Source: an uncultured Lachnospiraceae bacterium (GTDB lineage Bacteria; Bacillota; Clostridia; Lachnospirales; Lachnospiraceae). Taken from it: a stretch of 7,811 nucleotides of DNA. The notes under the pieces are model-generated. The model was not told the DNA's origin, made no database searches, and saw only the letters and a list, made by a program, of their open reading frames with translations. The DNA lies in assembly GCA_910589635.1 (NCBI GenBank), contig CAJUTD010000113.1, positions 1-7,811 on the forward strand. Reading direction: 5' to 3'. The position numbers and the translations under genes are program-made. This document shows, in pieces, positions 1 through 7,337 of this stretch (position 1 is its first letter; every line of letters starts with the position of its first letter).

Positions 1-1
1 C

Positions 2-23
2 AGCCCCTCATGAGTGAGGGGTT
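2..23 (+). repeat. Stem-loop 1 in the addB leader
   Basis: CCCCTCA (4-10) pairs perfectly with TGAGGGG (15-21) around a TGAG loop. A G-T wobble (3/22) and an A-T pair (2/23) extend the stem to 9 bp. It is not followed by a T tract, so it does not look like a stand-alone intrinsic terminator. It may be the 3'-end structure of the upstream transcript or part of a folded leader. The AGGGG at 24-28 could compete with 17-21 for the same CCCCT strand, so an alternative fold is possible. The hairpin is seen directly; its role is unknown. Confidence 0.5.
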
Positions 24-31
24 AGGGGAGC

Positions 32-57
32 CACAGTGGGCTTGCCCACTTTGTTTT
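32..57 (+). terminator. Probable intrinsic terminator upstream of addB (stem-loop 2)
   Basis: AGTGGG (35-40) pairs with CCCACT (45-50) around a CTTG tetraloop, a known stable loop type. Two further pairs (32/53, 33/52) lie beyond one mismatch. The stem runs straight into TTTGTTTT (50-57). A GC-rich stem followed by a T tract is the classic rho-independent terminator, so this probably ends the transcript of the gene before the window. It could instead act as an attenuator if transcription runs on into addB. The stem is short, so efficiency may be moderate. Confidence 0.6.
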
Positions 58-72
58 CTAATAGGAAGTTGA

Positions 73-93
73 TGCGGACTTGTCCGCTTTATT
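73..93 (+). promoter_or_regulatory. Hairpin just before the addB ribosome binding site (stem-loop 3), attenuator-like
   Basis: GCGGA (74-78) pairs with TCCGC (83-87) around a CTTG loop, followed by the T-rich stretch TTTATT (88-93). It is closely related to stem-loop 2: bases 74-90 match 36-52 except for two compensatory base-pair changes. It ends about 7 bases before the addB Shine-Dalgarno sequence, so as RNA it could terminate early, stabilise the addB messenger 5' end or affect ribosome access. The T tract is weaker than that of stem-loop 2. A small dispersed palindromic repeat is another possibility. Confidence 0.45.
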
Positions 94-94
94 C

Positions 95-103
95 GGGAGA
101 GGA
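95..103 (+). promoter_or_regulatory. Ribosome binding site of addB
   Basis: GGGAGAGGA lies just upstream of the ATG at 106. GGGAG (95-99) is 6 bases from the start. It supports ATG 106 as the addB start, as does the Walker A motif beginning only 8 residues into the protein, where AddB proteins normally carry it. I saw no convincing sigma-A promoter between the terminator-like hairpin and this site. Confidence 0.75.
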
Positions 104-105
104 TT

Positions 106-3100
106 ATGTCATTACAGTTAGTGTTCGGAAGTTCCGGTAGCGGGAAATCGGAGTATGTATACAATAAAGTTCTGCAACAGTCTAAGGCAGAGCCGCAGCG
201 CACTTTTTTTGTGTTGGTGCCGGAGCAGTTTACCATGCAGACCCAGCGGGAGCTGGTTGCGCGTCAGGAAAACCACAGCATACTAAATGTGGATGTCGTG
301 AGCTTTAACCGTCTTGCTTATCGTATTTTTGACGAGCTGGGGATGGGCAATCTGCATATCTTGGAGGAGACAGGCAAGAATCTCGTGCTGCGCCGCGTGG
401 CGAAAGAACAGCAGGATAATTTAATCTTGATGAAAGCTGGCATGAAAAAGGCCGGCTATATCAGTGAGATAAAGTCCATTATTTCGGAATTGACACAATA
501 TCGGATTGCGCCGGTGCAGTTGGACGCGCTGATAGAGCGGGAAGACATGCCGCCGTTGTTTCGCCATAAGATTCGTGATATACAGACGATGTATCAGGGA
601 TTTACCGATTACCTGCAAGGAAAATTCATTACCGGGGAAGAAGTGCTGGAAGTGTTTGCGCAGGCCGCGGATCAGTCAGAGCTGTTGAAGGGGTCTGTGA
701 TCGTGCTGGATGGGTTTACCGGATTTACACCGGTGCAGTATCATCTTTTACAAACGCTGGTTCAAATTGCGGGCGAAATTATCGTAACAGTGACGCTTGA
801 TAAAAGAGAGGACGCTTATATGTGCAGTGGTGTCCAGGAATTGTTTTATATGAGCAAAAAGACGGTACAGGCATTAGCAAAAATCGCTGCCAGGCAGCAT
901 GTGGAATGGAAAGAACCTGTGTGGATAACGCATAGCAATAAAAGCCGTTTTGCAGGCTCTCCGTCCTTGTTGTGGTTGGAACAAAACCTGTTTCGTCCGC
1001 AGCCACGGGTCTATCGTTTTCGTGAGACAGAGCAGCGGCCGGGCGCAGCAAAAGGTCATCAGGAGTCAGGCAAAAGAAGCAGGCAGGATATTTTTCTCTA
1101 TTCATTGCAGAGCCCCAGACAGGAGATTTCTTTTATTGCCAAGGAAATCAAGGATTTAGTGCGTGCACACGGTTATCGCTATAAAGATATCGCGGTCGTC
1201 TGCGGCGACGTAGAGATGTACGGAAATTACGCCAGGGAGATTTTTGAGGCTTATGAAATCCCTCTGTTTTTAGATACCACAAAGGATATTCTATTTCATC
1301 CGATGACAGAATTTCTGCGTCAGGTGTTGTTCGTGCTAGAGCAGGATTTCTCCTATGAATCGGTGTTGGGGTACCTTCGCTGTGGTCTTTGCGGTATTAC
1401 TGTGGAGCAGACGGATCTTTTGGAAAATTATCTTTTGTCCGTCAATATCCGAGGATTTCGCAAATGGCAGCAGAAGTGGGTGCGGCGCGGTTGCGTGCGT
1501 GAACAGCAGGAGTTAGATGAGATTAATATGCTGCGTGAACAGATTGTGCAGCATTTTTCCGCGCTGCGGGAGGCGTTTAAGGAAAAAAGAACAGTGCTTG
1601 AGGTTTGTAAGGCTTTCTATGGGCTGATGGTTTCCCTTGATATAGAAGGGAAGCTTCGGCAGTATGAAGCTTATTTCCAGGATGAGGGCGAGACGGCGCT
1701 TGCCAGGGAATATGCGCAGATTTACCGGGTTGTCATGGATTTGCTGGACAAGATGGCAGAACTGTTAGGCGAGGAGAAGATGGGCGTCCGGGAATACCGT
1801 GAAATATTGGAGGCGGGCATGGAGGCTGCGGCTATCGGCATCATACCGCCGGGCTATGACCGGGTTGTGCTGGGGGACATAGAGCGGAGCCGGCTGTCGG
1901 ATATTAAGGTGTTATTTTTCGCGGGAGTGAATGACGGCCTCATCCCCAAAGCAGTGGAGCATGGAGGGATTATTTCCCAGGCAGACAGGGAAGCGTTTGC
2001 GGCTAATAAGATGGAACTTGCACCTACGGACCGGGAGCGCAGTTTTATCCAGAAATTTTATCTCTATTTAAACCTTACGAAGCCTTCCGAACGGCTGTAC
2101 CTCACCTGGTTTCGGATCAGCCACGAGGGGAAGGAGAGCCGCAAGTCTTATCTGGTAGGAACCATCCGGCGTATGTTTCCCCAGTTTGTTCCGGTGCGTG
2201 TGCAAGAAGAGGATATCAGCAGGCAGATTGTGACGCCAAGAAGCAGCCAGAAGTTTTTTGTGGATGGATTGAAAAAAGCGAAAAGAGGTGACATTTCCCC
2301 GCAGTGGCTGGGGTTATACCATTGGTACGATGGACAGGAGCAGTGGCGGGAACAGATACGCCTCTTTTTTGAGGCGGCATTTTATAGTTTTTATGAAGGG
2401 GATATGGGGGAGAAAATCACTCATGCATTGTATGGGACGGTGCTGGAAAACAGCGTTACCAGGTTAGAGAGATTTAGCGCCTGCGCTTGCAGCCATTTCC
2501 TGCAATACGGTTTAAAGCTTGAGGAGCGTAGCTTGGGGGAATTTGCTGCGGTGGACATGGGCAGTATGTTCCATGAGGTGTTGGAGCGGTATTCTTATGC
2601 TATGGAAAAGGCGGGTTACCATTGGTTTGACGTGCCGGATGACGTGCGGGAGCAGTTAATTGAACAGGCCGTGGAGGAAGCCTTAGGGCAGGGGTTTGAT
2701 AACAAATTATTTCAAGAGGCGAGGACAACGTATCTCTTAGAGCGGATGAAGCGAATCTTGCGGCGGACGGTGGAGACGATCGAAGAGCAGGTGCGGACCA
2801 GTCATTTTTCCCCGGAAGGATATGAGATTTCCTTTTCTTTTATTGAGAATCTTGAGTCGGTGAATTTTACACTCAGCGAGCAAGAGAAAATGCGGCTTCG
2901 GGGCAGGATTGACCGGGTGGACACACAAAAAACACAGGACGCCGTCTATGTCAAAGTGGTAGATTATAAATCGGGCGGCCAGGATTTCCAGCTTTTATCG
3001 GTTTACCATGGTTTGCAGCTACAGCTTGTGGTGTATCTGAATTCAGCAATGGAGATTATGAAGCAGAAATATCCGGAAAGGCAGGTTATACCTGGGGGAA

Positions 3101-3558
3101 TGTATTATTATCATTTGGATGATCCCATTGTTGACGGAGATTCCGGTAAGACGGATGCACAAATCCGTGAAGAAATACTGGAAAAGCTGAAACTGAAAGG
3201 ACTTGCCTGCGAGGAGATGGATGCCAGCGCCGGTAAGAAAACAAAGCGTGTGGGGAGAGAAGAATTTGCAGTATTGTCCGGCTATGTCAATCATAAAATC
3301 CGGGAAATCGGGCAGAAAATTTTCGCTGGGGAAGTATCCGCGCGCCCATACCGGCTAGGGGATGAAACAGGATGCGATTACTGTCCTTACCATGGAATCT
3401 GTGGCTTTGATGACGGCGCGCCTGGGCAGGGGTACCGGCAGCTTGCGCAGATTAAGGATGAAGAGGAAATCTATCAGAAAATGCGCGACAGTTCAAATAC
3501 AGGAGGAAGTGTAGCACAATGGAAAGAACATGGACCGAGGAACAGCACAGGGTCATAG
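106..3558 (+). CDS. addB: ATP-dependent helicase/deoxyribonuclease AddB
   Basis: AddB is one of two subunits of the cytoplasmic AddAB (RexAB-like) helicase-nuclease, which resects double-strand breaks for RecA-dependent repair. In this family AddB supplies a nuclease and the Chi-recognition surface, and its helicase core is degenerate. The 1150-residue length is close to B. subtilis AddB (about 1166). Seen here: Walker A GSSGSGKS at residues 8-15; a conserved core segment with GD 590-591, GVNDG 607-611 and PTDR 640-643; and a RecB-type nuclease domain with H823, D936 (GRIDRVD), D953-Y954-K955 and Q971-L-Q. Four cysteines, C793, C1090, C1093 and C1099 (C...CxxCx5C), match the 4Fe-4S ligand pattern that holds the nuclease domain together; C795 is an extra nearby cysteine. 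The gene overlaps addA by 40 bases, so translation is probably coupled. The last roughly 22 residues (after KMRD) are encoded by the addA start region and look unconserved. Nothing suggests inactivation. Confidence 0.97.
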   Translation: MSLQLVFGSSGSGKSEYVYNKVLQQSKAEPQRTFFVLVPEQFTMQTQRELVARQENHSILNVDVVSFNRLAYRIFDELGMGNLHILEETGKNLVLRRVAKEQQDNLILMKAGMKKAGYISEIKSIISELTQYRIAPVQLDALIEREDMPPLFRHKIRDIQTMYQGFTDYLQGKFITGEEVLEVFAQAADQSELLKGSVIVLDGFTGFTPVQYHLLQTLVQIAGEIIVTVTLDKREDAYMCSGVQELFYMSKKTVQALAKIAARQHVEWKEPVWITHSNKSRFAGSPSLLWLEQNLFRPQPRVYRFRETEQRPGAAKGHQESGKRSRQDIFLYSLQSPRQEISFIAKEIKDLVRAHGYRYKDIAVVCGDVEMYGNYAREIFEAYEIPLFLDTTKDILFHPMTEFLRQVLFVLEQDFSYESVLGYLRCGLCGITVEQTDLLENYLLSVNIRGFRKWQQKWVRRGCVREQQELDEINMLREQIVQHFSALREAFKEKRTVLEVCKAFYGLMVSLDIEGKLRQYEAYFQDEGETALAREYAQIYRVVMDLLDKMAELLGEEKMGVREYREILEAGMEAAAIGIIPPGYDRVVLGDIERSRLSDIKVLFFAGVNDGLIPKAVEHGGIISQADREAFAANKMELAPTDRERSFIQKFYLYLNLTKPSERLYLTWFRISHEGKESRKSYLVGTIRRMFPQFVPVRVQEEDISRQIVTPRSSQKFFVDGLKKAKRGDISPQWLGLYHWYDGQEQWREQIRLFFEAAFYSFYEGDMGEKITHALYGTVLENSVTRLERFSACACSHFLQYGLKLEERSLGEFAAVDMGSMFHEVLERYSYAMEKAGYHWFDVPDDVREQLIEQAVEEALGQGFDNKLFQEARTTYLLERMKRILRRTVETIEEQVRTSHFSPEGYEISFSFIENLESVNFTLSEQEKMRLRGRIDRVDTQKTQDAVYVKVVDYKSGGQDFQLLSVYHGLQLQLVVYLNSAMEIMKQKYPERQVIPGGMYYYHLDDPIVDGDSGKTDAQIREEILEKLKLKGLACEEMDASAGKKTKRVGREEFAVLSGYVNHKIREIGQKIFAGEVSARPYRLGDETGCDYCPYHGICGFDDGAPGQGYRQLAQIKDEEEIYQKMRDSSNTGGSVAQWKEHGPRNSTGS
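3501..3509 (+). promoter_or_regulatory. Ribosome binding site of addA, inside the end of addB
   Basis: AGGAGGAAG is a near-perfect Shine-Dalgarno sequence lying within the addB reading frame. The gap from AGGAGG (3501-3506) to ATG 3519 is 12 bases, longer than the usual 5-9. No other in-frame start codon lies between this site and 3519, and the protein beginning there has the usual AddA start (TWTEEQ followed by Walker A). Ribosomes ending addB at 3558 pass over this site, so coupling through re-initiation or local unfolding is likely. Confidence 0.75.
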
Positions 3559-6500
3559 AATTGGAAGAGAGGAATCTGCTGGTATCTGCGGCGGCGGGAA
3601 GCGGGAAGACAGCTGTTTTGGTGGAGCGTATTATCCGTAAAATTACGGATGAAAGCCATCCCATAGACATCGACCGTCTCTTAATTGTGACCTTTACCAA
3701 TGCGGCGGCGGCTGAAATGCGGGAGCGGATTGGGCTGGCTCTGGCAAAAGCATTGGAAAAGCAGCCGGACAACGTGCATCTGCAACGGCAGCAAACGTTG
3801 TTGCACAATGCACAGATTACGACCATCCACAGTTTTTGCCTGTATGTAATACGCAATTATTTTCACAGGATTGAGCTGGAGCCGGATTTTCGCGTGGCAG
3901 AGGAAGGGGAACTCAAACTTTTGCGCAGCGATGTGTTAGACCGGGTGTTGGAGCAGTATTATCAGGAGGCGAGACCGGAGTTTTTGGCGCTGTCTGAGAC
4001 GATTGCCACCGGTAAAACAGACCAGCCACTCAAGGAGACAATCTTAAAGCTCTTCGCCTTTGCCATGAGTTACCCCTGGGTGGAGGAATGGCTAGAGGGA
4101 TGTAAGGCGCCTTTTCATGTAGAAAGCATGCAAGCGTTTGAGGAACTTCCAATGACAGAAGCATTGCTGGCATATCTGAATAATCTTTCTGCGCAGTGGG
4201 CGCGGCAGATGGAACAGTGCGCGCAAATCAGTCTGCTGGGAGATGGTCCCCAAAGTTATGCTGCGCTCTTACAGGAGGAAGAGGAAACCTTTAAAAAAAT
4301 TTCCACGTGCAGCACGTTTGAGGAATATTATGAATCCGTGCGTGCCGTTTCTTTTGGGCGTTTGCCTGCGCTGCGTAAATTTGCAGGCGACGTGGCAAAG
4401 AAGGAGTGTGTACAAAAGCTGCGCAATGAAGTCAAGGCTTCAGTAAAAAAGATTACGGAGCAGTTCTTTTTTCAAAGTCCCGGTAAAACGGTGGAGGATA
4501 TGGGAAAAAGCCGCCCGGTGGCAGATATGCTCATTGAAGTGACGCTGGCATTTATCCATGCGTTCGCTGAAAAAAAACGTGAAAAAAATATGCTGGATTT
4601 CAACGATTTGGAACATTTTGCATTGAAAATCCTGGTGGATGAACAGTCGCATGAGCCCAACCGCACAGCGGAGGAATTGCGCAGAAATTATGAGGAAATC
4701 ATGATTGATGAATACCAGGATTCCAACAATGTGCAGGAGACGATTCTCAGGGCAGTCTCTAAAGAGGCGGACGGTGGACATAATATTTTTATGGTCGGAG
4801 ATGTGAAACAGAGCATTTACCGTTTCCGCATGGCGCGCCCCGAGCTTTTCATGGAGAAATATGGCACTTACACGTTGGAAGACGGTAAAAACCAGCGTGT
4901 GGACTTGCATAAAAATTTCCGCAGCCGCCCGCAGGTGATAGAGACAGTCAATGATATTTTTGCTAAAATCATGAATCACGATATCGGAAATATCACTTAT
5001 GATGCGCGGGCGGCTTTATACCCGGGAGCTGTATTCCCAGAAGGGAAGCCGGGGATGTTTGACACAGGGCTTCTTGTGATCCAGCCAGCGGAAGATGATA
5101 AGGAATTAAAAGCGCCGGATTTGGAGGCAAAGGCAGTGGGAGCAGAGATACGCAGGCTGATGAGAGAACAGCTTGTGAAGGATGAAAGGCCGGAGGAAGG
5201 GAACGAGAGCGCTCTGCGTCCGCTCAGATATGGCGATATTGTAATTCTGCTCCGGTCTTTGGGCAGTGTTGCAGACACGTTTGTAAAGACGTTGAACGAG
5301 ATGGGCATTCCCACACGCGCTACAGCCGGCACCGGTTATTTCTCCGCGCCGGAGGTGCAAACAGCACTGAACCTGCTGAAGTTAGTGGACAATCCGAGGC
5401 AGGATATTCCCATGGCGGCGGTGCTGTCCTCCCCTGTTGTGGGGTTAAGTAAGGAAGATTTGGCGGCTTTGCGCGTACAGTTCCCGGAAGAAGCGTTTTA
5501 TCAGGCGGTCATGCATTACATGCCAGAGGAGGTAGCAGGAAGTCAGAGGGAGGCCAAAAGCAGCGTTGCCAGCAAGCTGTTTACAGCGCAAAGAGAGGAG
5601 ACAGCAGAACGCATAGATCTTTCTGCTCAAGCAAAACTTAGATTACAGAAGTTTTTACATATACTGCAAAAGTATCGCAAAAAGGTCAGCTATACGCCCA
5701 TTCATCAGCTCTTATATGAAATCTTGGAGGAGACCGGGTATCAGGCGTACGTCTATGCGCTGCCCGGCGGGGAGGTGAAAAGGGCCAACCTGGAAATGCT
5801 GGTGGAAAAGGCGATAGCCTATGAGAATACAAGTTATCGCGGCCTGTTCCATTTTATACGATATATGGAACAATTGCGCAAATATGAGGTGGATTTTCCT
5901 CTGGCAGATGGGGAGGAGACGGAGGATGCTGTGCGGATTATGAGCATTCATAAGAGCAAGGGGCTGGAATTTCCGGTTGTGTTTGTGTCGGGGCTGGGAA
6001 AAATGTTTAATAATCAGGATGTGAAGGAGAAGGTTGTGCTTCACCCTTCGCTCGGTATTGGCATGGATGTGACAGATATCGGGCGTCGGCTGCGGACGCC
6101 AGGATTTACACGGCAGGTTTTAGCAAGGCAGATTACCATGGAAAATATCGGTGAAGAGCTGCGCGTGCTCTATGTCGCGCTGACGCGAGCAAAGGAGAAG
6201 TTAATTCTCACAGGAGTTCTGAGGAAAGCGCAGGAAAAGCTGGAGGAATTGGGGTTTGTGGTGAATGCCGAGGAAGGTGAAGTGCCCATGACTGCCGGAG
6301 TATGTATGAAAGCAGCGCCTATGGCTGCGGAATCCGCAGGTTTTCTCTCGTTCTTACAACGGCTCAATACGAACAATTTTTTACAGCTGATTCTGTTGGC
6401 ATGCCAGGCCTATCCGGGGAAATATCCGGTGGTTCTTTTGCAGAAGGAGGATCTTATCTTTGCGGAGCAGGAACATGCGGTGGAGGAAGAGTTGACGAAG

Positions 6501-7253
6501 ATCGAATTGCTGGCTAGGGTGCAGGAGCGGGATTGCGCCTGGGACCGGAAAGTAGAAGAACGGCTGAATTTTGTTTATCCCTACGAGGAGGAGTGTACGA
6601 TGCGCACAAAAGTATCTGTGTCAGAACTCAAACACCGAGCGATGGATAAAATTATTGAGCAAGAAATGAGGGGGCAATCCGGCTGGCAGGAGAAGGAAGA
6701 GGAGCGTTATATTCCGGCGTTTATGGAGGGCGCGCAGCAGGAAAATATAGGCGCCAAACGTGGGACGGCGATGCATCGGGTACTGGAGTGTTATGATTTT
6801 ACCAGGGAGGCAGACAGCTTGGAGGAGCAGCTTCGGCTGTTGGAAGATCAAGGCAAGATAGAGGAGGATTTGCTGGAGTTGGTGTATCTGCCAGCTTTGA
6901 AAAAGTTTCTCACATCGCCTTTGGCAAGCCGCATGCAGGTTGCGGCGCACTCCGGTAAGCTTTACAAGGAGAAACCGTTTGTCATGGGCAAGCCCGCCAG
7001 GGAGGCTTTAGAGGAGAGCGGAAGTTCGGAAATGCTTCTAATCCAGGGAATTATCGACGTGTTTTTTGAGGAAGAGGATGGCATTGTGCTGTTAGATTAC
7101 AAGACAGACAGCGTAAGCAGTGGCAGAGAGCTTGCAGACCGTTACCGTACGCAGATGGAATTGTATAAGGAAGCGATTGAGCGTGCGCTGGGGATGACAG
7201 TGAAGGAGAAAGTATTGTATTCGTTTTGTTTGGGGGAGATTGTGAGTGTGTAG
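3519..7253 (+). CDS. addA: ATP-dependent helicase/nuclease AddA
   Basis: AddA is the active motor of AddAB: a superfamily 1A (UvrD/RecB-like) 3'-5' DNA helicase with a C-terminal nuclease. It unwinds and cuts DNA from broken ends and, after Chi, helps leave a 3' tail for RecA. The 1244-residue length is near B. subtilis AddA (about 1232). All main helicase motifs are visible: Q9 (TEEQ), motif I SAAAGSGKT 23-31 (K30), Ia TFTNAAAAEM 58-67, TTIHSFC 101-107, motif II DEYQDSN 397-403, motif III GDVKQSIYRFR 427-437, motif IV LHKNFRSR 463-470, motif V RIMSIHKSKGLEF 806-818 and motif VI EELRVLYVALTRAKEK 879-894. The nuclease domain has H1086, Q1176-G, D1180, D1193-Y1194-K1195 and Q1212xxxY1216. A polar, probably flexible stretch lies at about 669-706. 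The start is set by the Shine-Dalgarno sequence within addB. Runs of eight and seven A lie at 4570-4588. The gene appears intact. Confidence 0.98.
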   Translation: MERTWTEEQHRVIELEERNLLVSAAAGSGKTAVLVERIIRKITDESHPIDIDRLLIVTFTNAAAAEMRERIGLALAKALEKQPDNVHLQRQQTLLHNAQITTIHSFCLYVIRNYFHRIELEPDFRVAEEGELKLLRSDVLDRVLEQYYQEARPEFLALSETIATGKTDQPLKETILKLFAFAMSYPWVEEWLEGCKAPFHVESMQAFEELPMTEALLAYLNNLSAQWARQMEQCAQISLLGDGPQSYAALLQEEEETFKKISTCSTFEEYYESVRAVSFGRLPALRKFAGDVAKKECVQKLRNEVKASVKKITEQFFFQSPGKTVEDMGKSRPVADMLIEVTLAFIHAFAEKKREKNMLDFNDLEHFALKILVDEQSHEPNRTAEELRRNYEEIMIDEYQDSNNVQETILRAVSKEADGGHNIFMVGDVKQSIYRFRMARPELFMEKYGTYTLEDGKNQRVDLHKNFRSRPQVIETVNDIFAKIMNHDIGNITYDARAALYPGAVFPEGKPGMFDTGLLVIQPAEDDKELKAPDLEAKAVGAEIRRLMREQLVKDERPEEGNESALRPLRYGDIVILLRSLGSVADTFVKTLNEMGIPTRATAGTGYFSAPEVQTALNLLKLVDNPRQDIPMAAVLSSPVVGLSKEDLAALRVQFPEEAFYQAVMHYMPEEVAGSQREAKSSVASKLFTAQREETAERIDLSAQAKLRLQKFLHILQKYRKKVSYTPIHQLLYEILEETGYQAYVYALPGGEVKRANLEMLVEKAIAYENTSYRGLFHFIRYMEQLRKYEVDFPLADGEETEDAVRIMSIHKSKGLEFPVVFVSGLGKMFNNQDVKEKVVLHPSLGIGMDVTDIGRRLRTPGFTRQVLARQITMENIGEELRVLYVALTRAKEKLILTGVLRKAQEKLEELGFVVNAEEGEVPMTAGVCMKAAPMAAESAGFLSFLQRLNTNNFLQLILLACQAYPGKYPVVLLQKEDLIFAEQEHAVEEELTKIELLARVQERDCAWDRKVEERLNFVYPYEEECTMRTKVSVSELKHRAMDKIIEQEMRGQSGWQEKEEERYIPAFMEGAQQENIGAKRGTAMHRVLECYDFTREADSLEEQLRLLEDQGKIEEDLLELVYLPALKKFLTSPLASRMQVAAHSGKLYKEKPFVMGKPAREALEESGSSEMLLIQGIIDVFFEEEDGIVLLDYKTDSVSSGRELADRYRTQMELYKEAIERALGMTVKEKVLYSFCLGEIVSV

Positions 7254-7268
7254 GCTTTTTTAATGAGT

Positions 7269-7297
7269 TTGGTATAGGTGAATGATGGCGGTATTAT
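7269..7297 (+). promoter_or_regulatory. Possible sigma-A promoter for maf
   Basis: TTGGTA (7269-7274, 4 of 6 to TTGACA) and TATTAT (7292-7297, 5 of 6 to TATAAT) are separated by exactly 17 bases. An overlapping alternative -10, TATACT, lies at 7295-7300. Transcription would start near 7304, giving a leader of about 34 bases before the maf ATG. The position in the addA-maf gap fits a separate maf transcript, since no terminator is visible after addA and the two genes have unrelated jobs. In AT-rich spacer DNA such matches also arise by chance. Confidence 0.4.
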
Positions 7298-7304
7298 ACT
7301 TGGA

Positions 7305-7318
7305 AATTATGAATAATT
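7305..7318. repeat. Small AT-only inverted repeat before maf
   Basis: AATTAT (7305-7310) and ATAATT (7313-7318) are perfect inverted copies around GA. As RNA the 2-base gap is too tight and the stem too weak to matter. As DNA it could be a protein-binding palindrome sitting at the expected transcription start of the proposed promoter. Chance is a real alternative because the region is AT-rich. Confidence 0.25.
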
Positions 7319-7325
7319 AAGCGAT

Positions 7326-7331
7326 AGGAGG
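7326..7331 (+). promoter_or_regulatory. Ribosome binding site of maf
   Basis: A perfect AGGAGG with a 6-base spacer to ATG 7338. It fixes the start, and the protein begins with the normal Maf N-terminus, the SASPRR motif at residues 9-14. Confidence 0.85.
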
Positions 7332-7337
7332 ACAGTC

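Noticed and set aside
57..62. TCTAAT as a -10 box for addB
   Set aside because: It matches 5 of 6 bases, but there is no -35-like hexamer 16-18 bases upstream, and it overlaps the tail of the terminator-like hairpin.
779..1105. Open frames on both strands over addB residues 225-335
   Set aside because: They overlap the intact addB frame, have no convincing ribosome binding sites and no recognisable features.
3452..3856. A 134-codon open frame on the - strand across the addB-addA junction
   Set aside because: It is antisense to the AddA Walker A region and the junction, with Cys/Arg/Ser-rich composition and no recognisable domain; a shadow of the real genes.
4440..4979. A 179-codon open frame on the - strand inside addA
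   Set aside because: It lies wholly opposite conserved AddA helicase motifs II to IV, has no recognisable protein features, and its His/Phe/Ile-rich composition is typical of a reversed coding strand.
7240..7262. Possible terminator after addA (CTTTTTTAA after the stop codon)
   Set aside because: There is a T run but no GC-rich inverted repeat before it, so an intrinsic terminator cannot be supported.
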